NCBI GenBank assembly: GCA_905250075.1 | Contig: CAJNOP010000087.1 | Coordinates: 597,628-661,627, forward strand | Length of the DNA stretch: 64,000 nucleotides | Reading direction: 5' to 3' | DNA from: Rotaria sp. Silwood1 | Lineage: Eukaryota; Rotifera; Eurotatoria; Philodinida; Philodinidae | In this document: positions 38,024 to 50,199 of the stretch, in pieces | How positions within the stretch are numbered: position 1 is the stretch's first letter | How the letters are laid out: each line of letters opens with the position of its first letter | Program-made: the position numbers and the translations under genes | The notes under the pieces: generated by a model | Database searches by the model: none | What the model was told of the DNA's origin: nothing | The model's input: the letters and a program-made list of their open reading frames with translations, nothing else

Positions 38024-38103
38024 GAGAGTGTGAGTGTGGATGCGTGAGCGTGAACGTGGTTGCGGATTGCTGTCTTTTTTATTCTCACTCACACCCATAC
38101 CCA
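38024..38103. repeat. Telomere-like foldback
   Basis: GAGAGTGTGAGTGTGGATGC plus GTGAACGTGGTTGCGG, then after a T-rich loop CTCACTCACACCCATACCC. Strongly degenerate, but the arm order again is G-rich then C-rich. Confidence 0.5.
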
Positions 38104-39309
38104 ACATGCTACCTCAAATTATACAGAAATGAATATTAATTTGTATACTCAATATGAAATGTCTTTCACTGAATGGAAATGATTTTTTTTCTTCTTTGTT
38201 GTCACTCGGTGTCTACTCTTCTTATGAGTGTTTTATTGCTTCTATGTTTAGTTCTTATCAATAGAGGGTTTATTTGAAAAAAATTCAAAAAGAAAACGAA
38301 AAAAAAAGGAGACAAGGCCAATATACGCAGACCGCATAGCTTGGCCATGTCGCAAAAAATAAAGGAATCATTTGAAAACAACAAGCAAACAGTGTAAGAA
38401 GCAAAACAACTTTAATCAACAACGATACAGCACTAAAATTACACAGAATATTTCGCCTTTAATTAATTGACCGTAGTAAGTAAATTATTTGAAAAACTCA
38501 AAAGGTAGAGGAAACTATTATTTATATTGTATCCTTAATAGTAAGATACGACGAAAATTGAAAATGATTAAGATAGGTATAACATTAACACACATGGTTA
38601 ACTTAATCAGAGTGTCAAACGTTATAATTGTGAATACATGCATGAATCCGGTTACTTCTTTCAGTAAAACAATGTCGTTTTTCATTTGTGAGACCTGTCT
38701 TCAAGTAAGATAGGTTGCTTAATCATGACTGAATCGGTTGTAACTTTTATGCTTTTGTATAATGAGCACATAGAAACAGTAAAATTATTTCTAAATGTTG
38801 AGAGTTCATTAATTGCTGCGTATCAATGAATGTGAACGCTTTTTTCATACTCGAATCTACACGCCACACCTACCTCATCAACCATCATGAACGACTCACG
38901 AAAACAAATTCGTTGAATAGATTTGATAGAAGAATATACTAAGCTTTCAGAGTACACTTTGTACTTCTATTTGCATGATCCTCAACTTGTTCAACGATGT
39001 TCACAGTAGTAGTAAATCTCTCTTTTTCTTTCGACCACTATCAAATACTAACAACAATTACAGAATTTAAAGTTCAATTGATATAGAAAACAAAAATCTT
39101 GAGTGTTTCCTTTGTTCAACAGCTGATAGAAAATTTATTCTTTGGATACCTTCACAAAACTTACCGCAATGTAGCTTCTATTCAAAAGACTTAAGATAGA
39201 ATAAACATTTGATTCTCACTTTTTTTTGCAGGAATTTCTAATTCATATATCTAAATAATTAATTGAATTACTAAAAAGCTTAAGTTAGTGCAAGATTAGT
39301 CTAAAGATG

Positions 39310-39357
39310 TTGAGGGTGGGTGTGAATAAACAATAGATAAATACTTACACCTTCAGG
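39310..39357. repeat. Short TGTGGG-like foldback remnant
   Basis: GTTGAGGGTGGGTGTGAATA followed about 15 bases later by TACTTACACCTTCAG. A weak remnant of the same kind of element. Confidence 0.3.
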
Positions 39358-41880
39358 TTTATTATTTTTCAAAAAGTTGAAGAATATTATTCAAGATACA
39401 CGAAATTAATGAAAAGAAATCTTTTCCTACACAATATAAAATACTATATGTTAATGCGTAAAAGATGGATGAAAATAGTCAACATATTCCGTGTTTATAA
39501 TTTAAGATATTACACTGAATAGATATTCATTTAAATAACTTATAACCTCTACTGTTGCTTGTGTTCTATTTTTTTTATAAGTGACAGATCAGAATGGCTG
39601 AGGATTATTTTGTTGAGCGTTTTTAATTCATGAAGCTTTGACATGAAGGTCATATTATTAATTGATATTAAGGCTTGCAGAATTCACTCTTATAAAACAA
39701 TGTCAAGGAAGTTGGCGTATTTGCAACAAAATAATTATTGAAAGATAATAATTCTATCGATCTTTTTGATCAAGCGGTCAAGATGGATGACATATGTCCA
39801 ATAGAAAATTTGCTAGGTGTTATTTGATAATATTTAAGTAAATATGTATTAGATTCATGACATGATGCCAAGAAAAAAATTATTGATAAATGGAAAAAAT
39901 TTAGTTTAGAAATATGCGTATAAACATTAAGGAGTACTCAAAAGAAGGTAAAATTTATTGTTCGAAAACAAGGTCAGCACATTATAAAATTTCATTATTG
40001 ATATTTTTACGAAATGTTCATCAGATGAACATATAAATCCTTTAAATATGTTTACTTAAGACTAGTAAAATGACCGTAATATTATACTAGATTTACATAT
40101 TACGAACTACATCGTTTTCAAATGATAGTCTTAAGCTTCCTCTTCAAAATCATATATTTTGATCAATTAGCCATACATAAGTTAACCACATATGTCATCG
40201 ATTTACCGAGAAGAGTCGAAACTTATTGGCCTTCCTTTATTTTTGCGCTTTAATCTCTCGTTCTCTTATCAAGATACAGCTATTGAATATTGTTTAGTTG
40301 AAATGTATTGGAGTAGATAAATAATTTTTGAAACATTAGAGGACACTGATCGGTAATAATGGTTTATGTAACTGTTTTCTTACAGAAGCGTCCCATAGTT
40401 CAAAATAAAGTTATAATGAGGTGCTCAGTAATGATACTTGATATGAAAAGAATTGGCGATGTCATTCAATACTGATAAGAAAAGCTGATCAACATAAGAG
40501 TTGCTTGATCCATTAGAATTCAATGTAATGAACTTAAGTTTTCGCGAATCTACATATGATGGCTTGCAACGAAACAAGTTTTCCTTCATAAAATGTTAAA
40601 GTAAAGTAAAGTACATAAGAAAACTATTTTGTTTAATTGAAATGTTTTGGTAGAAAACAAAATAAGAAAATTCGAATTAACCAAAGCATTATTGATATAT
40701 AAAAATTCTATTCATGTCAATGAAAAAATTGTTATCATTCTAATAAAAAACTAGAAAACTAATCGAATGATGCTAATATAGATGAAAAAGACCTCATATA
40801 TAAATGAGTACAATCTTTATTATTTTTCACTTTGTTCACACGAATGAAATACATAAACATTTATTTTTGAGTTTATCGTCTTATGTGTACATAGTTTTAT
40901 AGTGTATTATTGGTGAATCTGGGGGAATAAATGAAAAAAAATTAAATTTTTTTGGAAACTTTAATATTTTTAATGTCTAAGAAGAAAATTGGCTAGATAT
41001 CGAGAGTTTTATTTTAAACTTGGTCTACTTATCAAGCGTTATCAATGAATTCAAAGTTATAATCTATTCAAATCGAAATAAGCCTTTCGTTTCATGGTTT
41101 TCCAGATCATGAATTTCGCTAAGATGAATTTATTCCTTACACATGATTGTTTTATTGCTGATTTTAAGTAGTTCATTTTTTTGAAATTGATCATCTCATC
41201 GATCAATTTTAGATTCTGGAAAGTTATTTTGAATAACTTAGTTTATATTTTAAGCACTGTACTATTGTAGTAATTATTAATCATATCATTAGTTTGAACA
41301 AAAAATTATTGTTTTATAAATGTTGAAAATCAATTCACTAAATAATTTAACTTTTCGATTGAAAATGATAATTTGCACTCTAGAATTGTCGGTATGTTTT
41401 TAGACGTAATGGCATCATCTTCGAGAACTGTGTACATCAGTTTCATATTCCTATTGTCTAGTGCTCATAACCTAATCATAACAAGTCTTTTTCTAATATT
41501 TGTTGTTTTCACGGTAATTTAATTTATTTAATATATCACAAAATGAATTTTCTTACTTGTTGATCTTTTCGAGCAATACAGTATTTTTTTTGTCGCACTG
41601 TTTAATAATAATAATGTGATATGGAGTAGGTAAGAATATTTTGTAACTGACTCGAAGGTGAATCTTTAATAAATAAATCACGAATTTCTTATGCTGACAG
41701 TTGTTCATACTCGTCTTGTCATTGTCACAAACCACATCAGAAAAAAATAAATACGTAATTCATTTGTCTATTATATTGTGGAAAGAGAAAGCGCTGATAA
41801 CATACATTTTCTATATAGAATTGCCTACAAGTGGAATGGATTCGCCTGCACAATCATCAAAGCCAAGTACTTTCGGTAAG

Positions 41881-42141
41881 TTACTTATAATTTTTCTTAA
41901 AAGAAAAAAATGTTTTGTATGAAAATATTTTGTAAGATACCTCAAAATCTTCTGAATATTCATTCGCATCCATTGCAGCATCTTGACAAACTACGTAGAA
42001 GGCGTGCTTTTCTAAACAATTCTTTCGCTCAAATCCTAACAAAAGCTGCGATCTGTGTTGATTAACGTATAAATGATATAGAAAGAGATTATAGATTTCT
42101 GTAAACCTATTCAATCGAGGTGAATCCTCGAATAACATCAC
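41881..42141 (-). CDS. Possible orphan exon, unknown
   Basis: Minus-strand frame with protein-like composition: LFEDSPRLNRFTEIYNLFLY, QHRSQLLLGFERKNCLEKHA and FYVVCQDAAMDANEYSEDFE. A usable splice donor (GAG then GTATCTTAC) follows at about 41943, so it would be an exon of about 190 bp. No partner exon was found on either side and I do not recognise the sequence. It could be a gene fragment. Confidence 0.25.
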   Translation of the reverse strand: MMLFEDSPRLNRFTEIYNLFLYHLYVNQHRSQLLLGFERKNCLEKHAFYVVCQDAAMDANEYSEDFEVSYKIFSYKTFFSFKKNYK

Positions 42142-45031
42142 ACAGAAAGTTCAAATAAATCAAATCTCGAAAAGTATAAAAGAATATTTGCATGAAAATC
42201 TTTTTTCAGAATTATTTTAATCAATAAAACAGTATTCAATAGAATTTGATTGTTTAAGTGTCCTCTAGTGTTTTAACGTCGTCAAAAGTCAGAAACCATG
42301 TTTAATGTTTTGTTTAACCTATTCGGCTGCCGTTTTAATATGTTATAATCCTTACGTTACTTGAATTCCCACGTAGCTAATGTACACAAGCGATGTGTAC
42401 TTCTCGTCGAACTTTGTGTAATTGATTTTAGAGATTGGATCGATATTTTTACACTAGATAGATACATATGAGTTAGAAATTAACTCAATACTTCAGCTCG
42501 AACAGATGAGTTATTCTGGAAACCGATGCGTTACAAATGGTAACAGGCACTCTATTAGACTTAAAAAAATTTGTAAAGCTATATATTTCATCACATCGTC
42601 ATTTTCTCAAGCACGATAACAACTATAGCAGACATGGCTTTATCATGGATTTCACTGACCATGGATAATGTTTTTGATGGATATTATACTCTCTTTTCTG
42701 AACAAATGACTACACAAATATTTCCTTGAGGGAGCACCGTAGTATTGTTTTGAAAAACGATTCCTCAGAACACGTAGAAGAAAGAATTCACTGCATGATA
42801 TTCACACATCTTTGTCGAAACGGTTTGTCACTAAGATGTATTCTTCTGTGATTCATGTGCAAAAATCAGGTGAACTGAACATCATTCAATGAAATAGAAA
42901 AAATTAATCTGTCGTCATTTTTCATATTTCTATTCAAAAGCGTGAAAAATTTGCAGTAAGGTATTTCTCTGTATTGCTTTTTATGTTAATCACATAGATT
43001 CAATATTCAAGAACAAACTATATTTTTTCATAAATTCCCTTCTAAATAACGAAAACTACGGTTTGAGTTCAATACACTCTAGCGCACAATTATTTTCAGA
43101 GCGTCTTCTATTACGAAACGTTGCCCGGTATAAATTTATGAACATAATGTGAGTTGAATATTGCTGCCACAGTTTGTAAATACAATATAAAGTTGATTCA
43201 TACTTTGAAGTAGTGTTGACTTTTTGTTTTTGTCATCAACTTCATATAAAAATAGTTTGAAAAGGATTTTGGAGAAAAAAACCTTGTGAACTAGTACGAT
43301 AAAAAGTGAATAATCAATAAAAAATACTGGGTATATTCAAGAGAGATAATATTGTTGAAGAAGTCGTACTGTTTTTTTCGAATTTTCAATTTCCGAAAAG
43401 AGAATATTTCAGTGAACTTGTAGAATTCTTAAAAAAGATTGTACTTAATTATGATAACGAAAAACTGCTAAGATGAAATTAAGTAAATTTTATGCTGGCA
43501 TATGAATGCTTCTCTCTCCTCTCATTTTTGATGTTTTTGTTATGAAAATTCGCAGTGGTAGCACTCATAAAATACAATTAGTGAGTTTTCCTGTTTGAAG
43601 CTCATGGACGCCCAGATTAGCATTGTGTTCGCCGTATTCTTTAAGAGTACCATTTATTCTGAAACTCTTCGTTAGTCAAGCCTGACCGAACGAATACTGT
43701 TTTGCAATACTATCAACTTCAGACACAATTCATCCAAATTTTGCCAAATCCAACGGCTTCTCTGTCACGAAAGAAGAATCGAATTACTTCCCTTGGTATA
43801 GCTTGCTTCCGTGCATCCTCTTATCGACAACAGACTTCTGTTGAGAACTCTATTTTTCCAGCAAAATTGAAGTAAAATTTCAGTCCGAAGACAAATTTTG
43901 TATCTTTGATAACAACTTAATGTCAGAATGTTTAGCTCGTGTAAACGATTCACCTCAGATAGTGGCATCCAACGTTATTTTAGATTTGTTTTTGGTCATA
44001 TTTCAGAAAAATGTTTACTGTGAAGAGGGCCAAAATAAAAAAAATCATTGACCGAATAGCAGTATAGTTCACAGTCGTAATGGACACCAATATTGACAGA
44101 TATCGAGATTCTTTGATTATATTATTTGAATGGATAATAAAACTCTAATTGGTTGAAAACCAATGAGATTGATGGACATGAAGAATTATTAAGTGTGTTA
44201 CTCGAAGTGAATTCAAGACTTTGATTTCGCGAAAGATGAAGATTTAACGACTGCAACGCATATTGGTATACTGAAATGACTACCCATAAGATATTATTTT
44301 TATGAAAGAAATGGTTTATGGAATTTTCGAGTACTGGTGTAAATAGGCTTCTGATATGTCCTAGTCAAAAAAGCATTAAAGATTCTTTAAGGAATGCTAA
44401 ATTTCAGTGATTTTCCGGGATCGTTAGCTTGTCTGATGATTTTTGAGAGTTTTTGATAAGTTTCCAAACGCTCGGAAACCTTTCTCCAGAAACTCTTTAA
44501 GGGTTTCATAGAGTGACAAACCAAAAAACCTCCTATAGGTTACCGAGAATACCTATTTTTTTAGAGTGTGTTGATATGTATTTTCCGTTAAAATTTCAAT
44601 CCAAACCAATGCACTTCTGGTGAGATATGAGTATCACAAAAAAATCAAATAAAACATGGTTTTGTAGGAATAGTACCCTCAGAAATCTTTAAATATCTCG
44701 AGAACGAAAAAATATTTTTTTCAAACAGCTTGCGTCAAAGTTTTTGAAACTCTTTCCTGTATAACATATCTTAATCTGCGTAAAATCAAATGCTTCCGGT
44801 TGAGCAGCTTCTGTAGAAGTCGTTCATGGCTTATATGGAGTGGCTCTTAACATAGGATCCTAACAGATCCTTTCATGTAGTATGAAACAATGAAAATTAG
44901 AAAATACAGAGATGAAAACACCTGGTTTTATGGAAAAGGATAATGTTGAACACTTTTGACAACAGTTTAGCATGTTTTGAAAAGTCCCTTTAAAATACAA
45001 TTTTCTAATTTGGTAAGAATTTTATGGTAGA

Positions 45032-46012
45032 GTGCATGTGATTTCTTCAATAGTGCTGATAATTATCATTCCATTCGTTTGTTCATTTATAGTCATTCCA
45101 AGCATTTCATCGGACGCGAGATGGACACAAAATGGTGTGACTGTTGCTGGAGGTCACGGACAAGGCACAGCTAACAATCAACTCCGCTGCCCTTGGGGTT
45201 TCTTCCTTGATGATGATGATGATCAAACGATGGTCATTGCTGACACCTATAATGATCGTGTCCTACAATGGAAGACAGTCGATATGAGTGGACAAGTATT
45301 AGTTGGTACCCATTGCTACGGGAAAAGATTAAATCAGTTGTATAATCCAACCGATGTGCTGATCGACAAAGAGACGGACAGTCTCATTATCTGCGATTCA
45401 GGCAATCGACGAGTTCTACGATGGTCTCATCGTAGTAGCACTACTAAAGGAGAAGTTCTTCTCGACAACATCCGTTGTTGGAGTTTGGCCATGGATGATC
45501 AGCGATATCTCTACGTATCCGACGTCGATAAACATGAAGTCAGACGGTATCAGATAGGAGACAAAAATGGAACTATTGTAGCTGGTGGACATGGAAAAGG
45601 TAATGGTCTAAATCAACTCAATCGGCCGACTTATATCTTTGTCGATTGCAAACAGGCTGTTTACGTGTCAGACAACGAAAATCATCGTGTGATGAAATGG
45701 AATAAAGATGCAACGGAAGGAACTATCGTCGGTGGGGGTCAAGACAAGTGGAATCCTCTGACACGATTGTCATTTCCTAATGGACTGTTCGTCGATGCAT
45801 GGGATACTCTCTATGTGGCAGACTCGGGGAATGATCGAATAATGCGTTGGCCTAAAGGAGCGAAAGAAGGCACGATAATTCTGGGTGGAAATGGTTGGGG
45901 GAGAAGGTCAAATCAACTTCACAATCCCATGAAGTTGTCCTTTGATCGATATGGCCATCTCTATGTCGCCGATCTGGATAATCATCGCATTCAACGTTTT
46001 TCTATTGAATAG
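45032..46012 (+). CDS. Secreted NHL-repeat beta-propeller protein; 5' end unresolved
   Basis: 326-codon frame encoding an NHL-type propeller. Residues 3-24 (VISSIVLIIIIPFVCSFIVI) are a signal peptide or anchor. Then about six blades repeat GGxGxGxxxNQLxxPxxxxVD...LYVADxxNxRIxRW; examples are VAGGHGQGTANNQL, VAGGHGKGNGLNQL, GGGQDKWNPLTRLS and LGGNGWGRRSNQL, with strands VIADTYNDRVLQW, YVSDNENHRVMKW, YVADSGNDRIMRW and YVADLDNHRIQRF. NHL propellers bind proteins or RNA; secreted ones of this type are numerous in rotifers and other spiralians, with unknown ligands. The frame has no ATG before the signal peptide: it opens at GTG codons (45032, 45038) after a TAA at 45014-45016, so either a small upstream exon supplies the start or the start has been lost. 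The body is uninterrupted and slightly richer in G and C than its surroundings. Confidence 0.8.
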   Translation: MHVISSIVLIIIIPFVCSFIVIPSISSDARWTQNGVTVAGGHGQGTANNQLRCPWGFFLDDDDDQTMVIADTYNDRVLQWKTVDMSGQVLVGTHCYGKRLNQLYNPTDVLIDKETDSLIICDSGNRRVLRWSHRSSTTKGEVLLDNIRCWSLAMDDQRYLYVSDVDKHEVRRYQIGDKNGTIVAGGHGKGNGLNQLNRPTYIFVDCKQAVYVSDNENHRVMKWNKDATEGTIVGGGQDKWNPLTRLSFPNGLFVDAWDTLYVADSGNDRIMRWPKGAKEGTIILGGNGWGRRSNQLHNPMKLSFDRYGHLYVADLDNHRIQRFSIE

Positions 46013-47596
46013 ACTCACCAATGTTGCTGATTTTTCCTCTATCACTTCGAAAACAATTAATAAAAAAAGAAAATGGTTCTTCAAAAAAGATGAATGATTT
46101 TCTTATCTATCCTTTTTGAGCATACACAACCAGGGACTGTGCCGAGGGTGCCGCGACGATGCAAAGACCGTAGACATAAAAGACATCCTCATGTGTAGAT
46201 GACATGTAAATGAGTTCGCTGAAAACTTGGTTATGTGACACATTAACCATAATAGTTCCTATCCAACCTTTTGAAGTCTACCCGAATGGTATTCATATAG
46301 AAAAGGTCTCTATAATGGATCTCAATGGGAATGGCACATCCGCCTCACTTAAACATGAATACCCTATCCTAAGTTTACTCTCGTTGCGTCTATCATCATC
46401 AAGCCTTTTTCTCTTAAAAGAAAAGACTAAACAACTCACATGTTTGATAGTTGGGTAGGTAAAACTGATTCCCAGAATGTACAGAAACGATGAAATTCAA
46501 AAAATTAATTCGAGAAAAATACAACTTACTTGAAATTTGTATTATTTTGACGTAACTCGATACTATTCCACGGATTTGTTCGGATTTGAACTATCTGTAG
46601 AATAATGCTGAGTCTCTCTGCGGTTCCTATCTGATTAGCTAATTGAAACAATCAATCAGATTTCAGGGCCGTTTTTCTCGGTTGCATTTCAAGTGAGAAA
46701 TAGTTTTATGGGTGAAAAATCTTCTTTATGTATACTGTCAGTTGTCTGTCTTCGATGGGATCAAAGGTCGATAGTCGTAAGTCAAAGTGCCGGCAGACGT
46801 AAGGTACAGTTGCATGTGTGGCTATTGATAGCTGAGATTGACTGTTGATGTAGACCTAGGATTTTCATTCTACGTGCGGTGCGTGCGGATGAATGACGCT
46901 TCGATTGTGTTGGATGTCATGCTGTAACACACCAGACTTACATATAAATCGTTACTCGACACTCCAAAACAATCTTGATGGGCATATCCATGTCAGCTAA
47001 GTTACTTTCGTTGAAGTATTGAATGTAAAGGTTCCAATCACTTCTTTGCCTATTTATTCTGGACATCAAAAGGCTGGTTTCTTCTGATTCGAATAACCAG
47101 CCCTGTAATATGCAAAGAAATCAACGGGAAAAAAACGGAATCCTGAATTCTTCTGGTTTCCCTGGGATTCTCTAGGATTCCATGGGATTCTTTTGAATTC
47201 CTCAAAACTCCTCTAGATTTTCAATAAGCTTCTAAAGCTGTCAAACGACTCCATCTGTATCACCGTCAGGTTTCCATGCCGATAATTTTCTTTCTATTTT
47301 CTTTATTCTATTCGTTTGTGGTTATTGACACATGTATATATCGATGACTTATTATTCGTTTGCTGAGTTGTAGTTCATAGGATCACATTATCTCTACTAG
47401 AAACGTTGCTACCGAGTCGATCTCCTCATTTATCTATCAATAGATTCAGATCGATTTATCTTATCAGATGTCTAAGTATATAACTGCATCAGTGAAATTC
47501 TTTTATTAATAAAAAATTTTTGAGAGTTTTGACATCAATAATCATATAATTGATGTTTCAATATACACAAACGGTCGAATCATTTTTTATTTAATT
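46013..47596. other. Intergenic
   Basis: 1.6 kb after the NHL gene. A degenerate GGATTC/GAATTC-like run lies at 47135-47240, similar to that at 20570-20665. The 82-codon frame at 46210-46458 has no recognisable feature. No gene is supported. Confidence 0.55.
47135..47240. repeat. Degenerate GGATTC/GAATTC-like repeat
   Basis: Units resembling GGAATCCTGAATTC, GGGATTCTCTAGGATTCC and GGGATTCTTTTGAATTCC recur every 10-13 bases. Same character as 20570-20665. Confidence 0.4.
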
Positions 47597-48111
47597 TTAC
47601 TTGCTTCCTTCCATAACTCGTGAGAACCTATCGGTTGACAGACGCTCATGTTTGTCAGTCAACAGCCATACTACTGACTGTTTATGTAACAATTTCGTCG
47701 TATCATTAATTTTCACTTTGAAATATGAGTTTGCTAAATCACGATTAATTGTATCATTGATACATGTTCCAGAAAATATTGTTTTTATACATTGAACACG
47801 TTTAGCATTTTCTTCATTATCAGGTGCAGCATCCTCATCTTCATCACTACTATTATTATAATCGTTGTCTTCATCATCCTTATTTTCATATTCATAATCA
47901 TCTGATTCTGAACTCATGTCAGCATCAACGTTTCTTGTTCCTGTTAAACTGTCAGACACTCTTGACTTCAAATTTAATTCATTAAACATAAGTTTACTTA
48001 ATTTTTCTAATTTATAAATTTGATAGTGTTTTAATAATGTTGCTATTCCTAAATTTCCAATTAATTCAATTGATGTTTCATGTACGGGTGTAGCTGTGGT
48101 TGTGGTTAGTC
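47597..48111 (-). pseudogene. Truncated acidic protein gene abutting a telomere-like tract
   Basis: Minus-strand frame ending at 47597. It reads VHETSIELIGNLGIATLLKH, KLEKLSKLMFNELNLKS, a long acidic run (SSESDDYEYENKDDEDNDYN and on through DEDEDAAPDNEENAKRV), then IKTIFSGTCINDTINRDLAN and LLHKQSVVWLLTDKHERLST, ending DRFSRVMEGSK. I do not recognise the family by name. The C-terminal KLLHKQSVVWLLT...LSTDRFSRV block looks like a conserved module. Upstream of about 48111 the frame runs straight into the TGTGGG tract and its translation becomes WVWVWV, so the true N-terminus is missing or lies in an exon not visible. I treat it as a 5'-truncated gene, though a gene with a distant first exon is possible. 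Confidence 0.45.
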
Positions 48112-48246
48112 TATCGATGCACACCCACACCCACACCCACACTCCCATTTACACACCCACGTCCACACCCACACCCACACTCCCACTCCCACACCCACAC
48201 CCACCCCCACACCCCCACCCCCCCACCCCCACCCCCCCCCCCCCAC
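48084..48246. repeat. Telomere-like tract: short G-rich arm, long CCCACA/C-rich arm
   Basis: A brief G-rich part (GGGTGTAGCTGTGGTTGTGG) is followed by about 130 bases of CCCACA, CACCC and long C runs up to 48246. This is the longest uninterrupted CCCACA-type array in the window. Confidence 0.75.
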
Positions 48247-48855
48247 ATTTTTGCAGTGTGTCTGTGAAAATTTTTAATACTGTCTGGCAAAAATGTGTAA
48301 TATAGTCTGCGAAATTTTATTTTACGGCTGCAGTCGACTGATCACGCGATAATATTGGCGGTGAAAAATTTTTGTTTTGAAACAATTTTTCCGAAGACTT
48401 TACTTAGTCCTGGAGGGGGAGCGGGTAGGGGTATCTTCATCGCGTTACTCTCCCCTCCCCCCGGCATCACTTTTAATGAAAAATCGGAAAGTTCCTAAAA
48501 AAATAAGTGACTGTCTGCCAAGTTTTTGTGAAGTGTCTGGCAAAAGAAAAAAAACTGTAGCCCTCCCCCACTCTCAAAAACAATGGAGAGCCTTGCTCCC
48601 ACCTACACCTGTTAGAAAAGTCAAAAATGCATTTTGAGCAATGGGAATATCACCTATGTATATACTTTGCTGACTTTACTATGATAGGCCATATGCAACA
48701 GAAATATTTATTTGTGTCCCAATATTTGGTATAATACTGAGGTTCAATAAAACTTCTCGTGCATAATCATGCGATGAGAGAGTAAATAGCGTAACAGTTA
48801 TTATTATTCGAATATTTAATGTATGTATCGAGTTGATTTGATATTAAAATAAGTA
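48247..48855. other. Intergenic, G+C-richer patch
   Basis: After the C-rich tract, loosely repeated TGTCTGGCAAA/TGTCTGCCAAG/AGTCTGCGAAA motifs occur between about 48258 and 48545, with GGAGGGGGAGCGGG and CTCCCCTCCCCCC blocks at 48411-48465. No gene is seen. Confidence 0.4.
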
Positions 48856-49833
48856 TCATGCAGTAAGTGCCATCATGATCGGATCTCCAGGCGTTATGTC
48901 AATCACTTTAAATGGAATGTTCGGGAATATGAGTACTTCTTCTTCATTCGGATATTCAGAGAGGGAACTAATGTCCATAGCTATTTCCTGATGGTGAATA
49001 CAATAAACACACAGAATTGCTTGCATCCCCGGTACTACATTGCTTGCAAAATTTACGGCTACTTGTGAATTTTTCGATGTGGACATAAATGCTTTATTCG
49101 TAATCGTCTCGCCGACTTTGTACTGAACGAGGTCATTTTCAGTCATATGCAGACCACGAAAACACATTCCAGTCCACCAATACTTTCTCATATGCCAATT
49201 ACCTTTAAGTACTGTCGCAAACTTGATGAACCATTTGTTTCTGTCCACTTCGGTGTAACCAAGCTTTGTTTGAGCATGCAAACGATTTAATCGTTTATAG
49301 AAATCCGTTTCAGCTGTGTATGCTCGTATAAAATACGTATAGTCTGAAGTTTCGACAGCCATGTTCAAGAAATACCGAATTTGATCCATTCCCGCGGCAT
49401 CACTAAGTTCTTGTGCATTGCTTATTTCATCAGAAGCCATCTGGATATTCTCGAATTCGACAGGATTATCCCAGTTTCCGAACGCTGTATAGGCAGAGTG
49501 TAGACCTAATTTGGACCATTCGACTTGAGGGGTTTCGCCAACAAATCGTTGTGTTGCGGCAGTTGTCGGTCGATCGAACAGCTGTTTCATTTCACGCGAT
49601 TGAGCTTCGTCAACAGGAATTAGATTAAACTTATTCAACAACCGCCTTTGAGCTCCTTTTTCCAAGAGTAATCGAACGACGTCTATGTGTCCATAGTGAC
49701 ATGCAGCATGTAAAGCTGTACTTCCATTTGGTTCAATACGGTTGAGAGCATCCAAAGACAAAGTGGGAAGCAGACGTTGAATAGTGCCCAGATCACCCGT
49801 ACGACAAGCCAAATAGAACTCGCTTAAACTCAT
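48856..49833 (-). CDS. Ankyrin-repeat plus R-S-E class ADP-ribosyltransferase
   Basis: Intronless 325-aa gene. Residues 5-85 contain ankyrin repeats (NGSTALHAACHYGHIDVVRL around 36-55). Residues ~150-320 form a mono-ADP-ribosyltransferase of the R-S-E class, which transfers ADP-ribose from NAD to protein arginine. The three signature residues are all present: R226 in MCFRGLH, S251-T-S253 in AFMSTSK, and ExE at E297/E299 in EEEVLIFP. The catalytic set therefore looks intact. No signal peptide is seen, so it should act in the cytosol, with the ankyrin part choosing the target; that is inference. ART genes of this layout are abundant in bdelloids. The start is the first ATG and matches the beginning of the ankyrin region. 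It is transcribed toward the truncated acidic gene and the telomere-like tract. Confidence 0.88.
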   Translation of the reverse strand: MSLSEFYLACRTGDLGTIQRLLPTLSLDALNRIEPNGSTALHAACHYGHIDVVRLLLEKGAQRRLLNKFNLIPVDEAQSREMKQLFDRPTTAATQRFVGETPQVEWSKLGLHSAYTAFGNWDNPVEFENIQMASDEISNAQELSDAAGMDQIRYFLNMAVETSDYTYFIRAYTAETDFYKRLNRLHAQTKLGYTEVDRNKWFIKFATVLKGNWHMRKYWWTGMCFRGLHMTENDLVQYKVGETITNKAFMSTSKNSQVAVNFASNVVPGMQAILCVYCIHHQEIAMDISSLSEYPNEEEVLIFPNIPFKVIDITPGDPIMMALTA

Positions 49834-49910
49834 AGTCGCTTTTATCTGATTTAATTCTAATAAAATAATACCACGATAAATTTAACATTCTTCTCAACTG
49901 CAGGCTTTTT

Positions 49911-50040
49911 CTCTTCATTTGTTTTCATCATAATATTAAAGGTAAATGTTGACAAAAGAAAATAAAAAAAATATTTAGATCGACTTTTCTCTTCTTTTGT
50001 CAACATTTACCTTTAATGTGATGATGAAAGTAAAGGGAGT
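49911..50040. repeat. Foldback element, about 130 bp
   Basis: The left arm holds ATTAAAGGTAAATGTTGACA and AAAGA; the right arm holds its inverse, CTTTTGTCAACATTTACCTT and TAAT. The outer parts (TTTCATCAT / ATGATGAAA) also pair. The loop is A/T-rich, about 35 bp. It lies just upstream of the ankyrin-ART start. Confidence 0.7.
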
Positions 50041-50199
50041 AAAGAAGATTAAAGTTTAGAGAATCGTCACGTTCGTCATAATATTATTTTATTGAGGGTT
50101 GGCCATTGAATTGATCAGTGACATAAATGCTTACTTCCAGCGGAAAAATGTCCCTCCACTTAAAAATGGTCAGCCGTAACATACTTCAACACGTATACA

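Larger units (their letters stand above)
37084..45031. other. Gene-poor stretch, about 7.9 kb
   Basis: The longest gene-poor run in the window. It holds telomere-like tracts at 38024-38103 and 39310-39357. A minus-strand frame at 41881-42141 may be an exon and is listed separately. A second minus-strand frame at 37318-37542 has protein-like composition but no recognisable motif. The rest is AT-rich sequence in which I see nothing. Confidence 0.5.

Noticed and set aside
41821..41880. LPTSGMDSP, resembling the ABC-transporter D-loop (EPTSGMD)
   Set aside because: No Walker A, signature or further exon around it; a short chance match.
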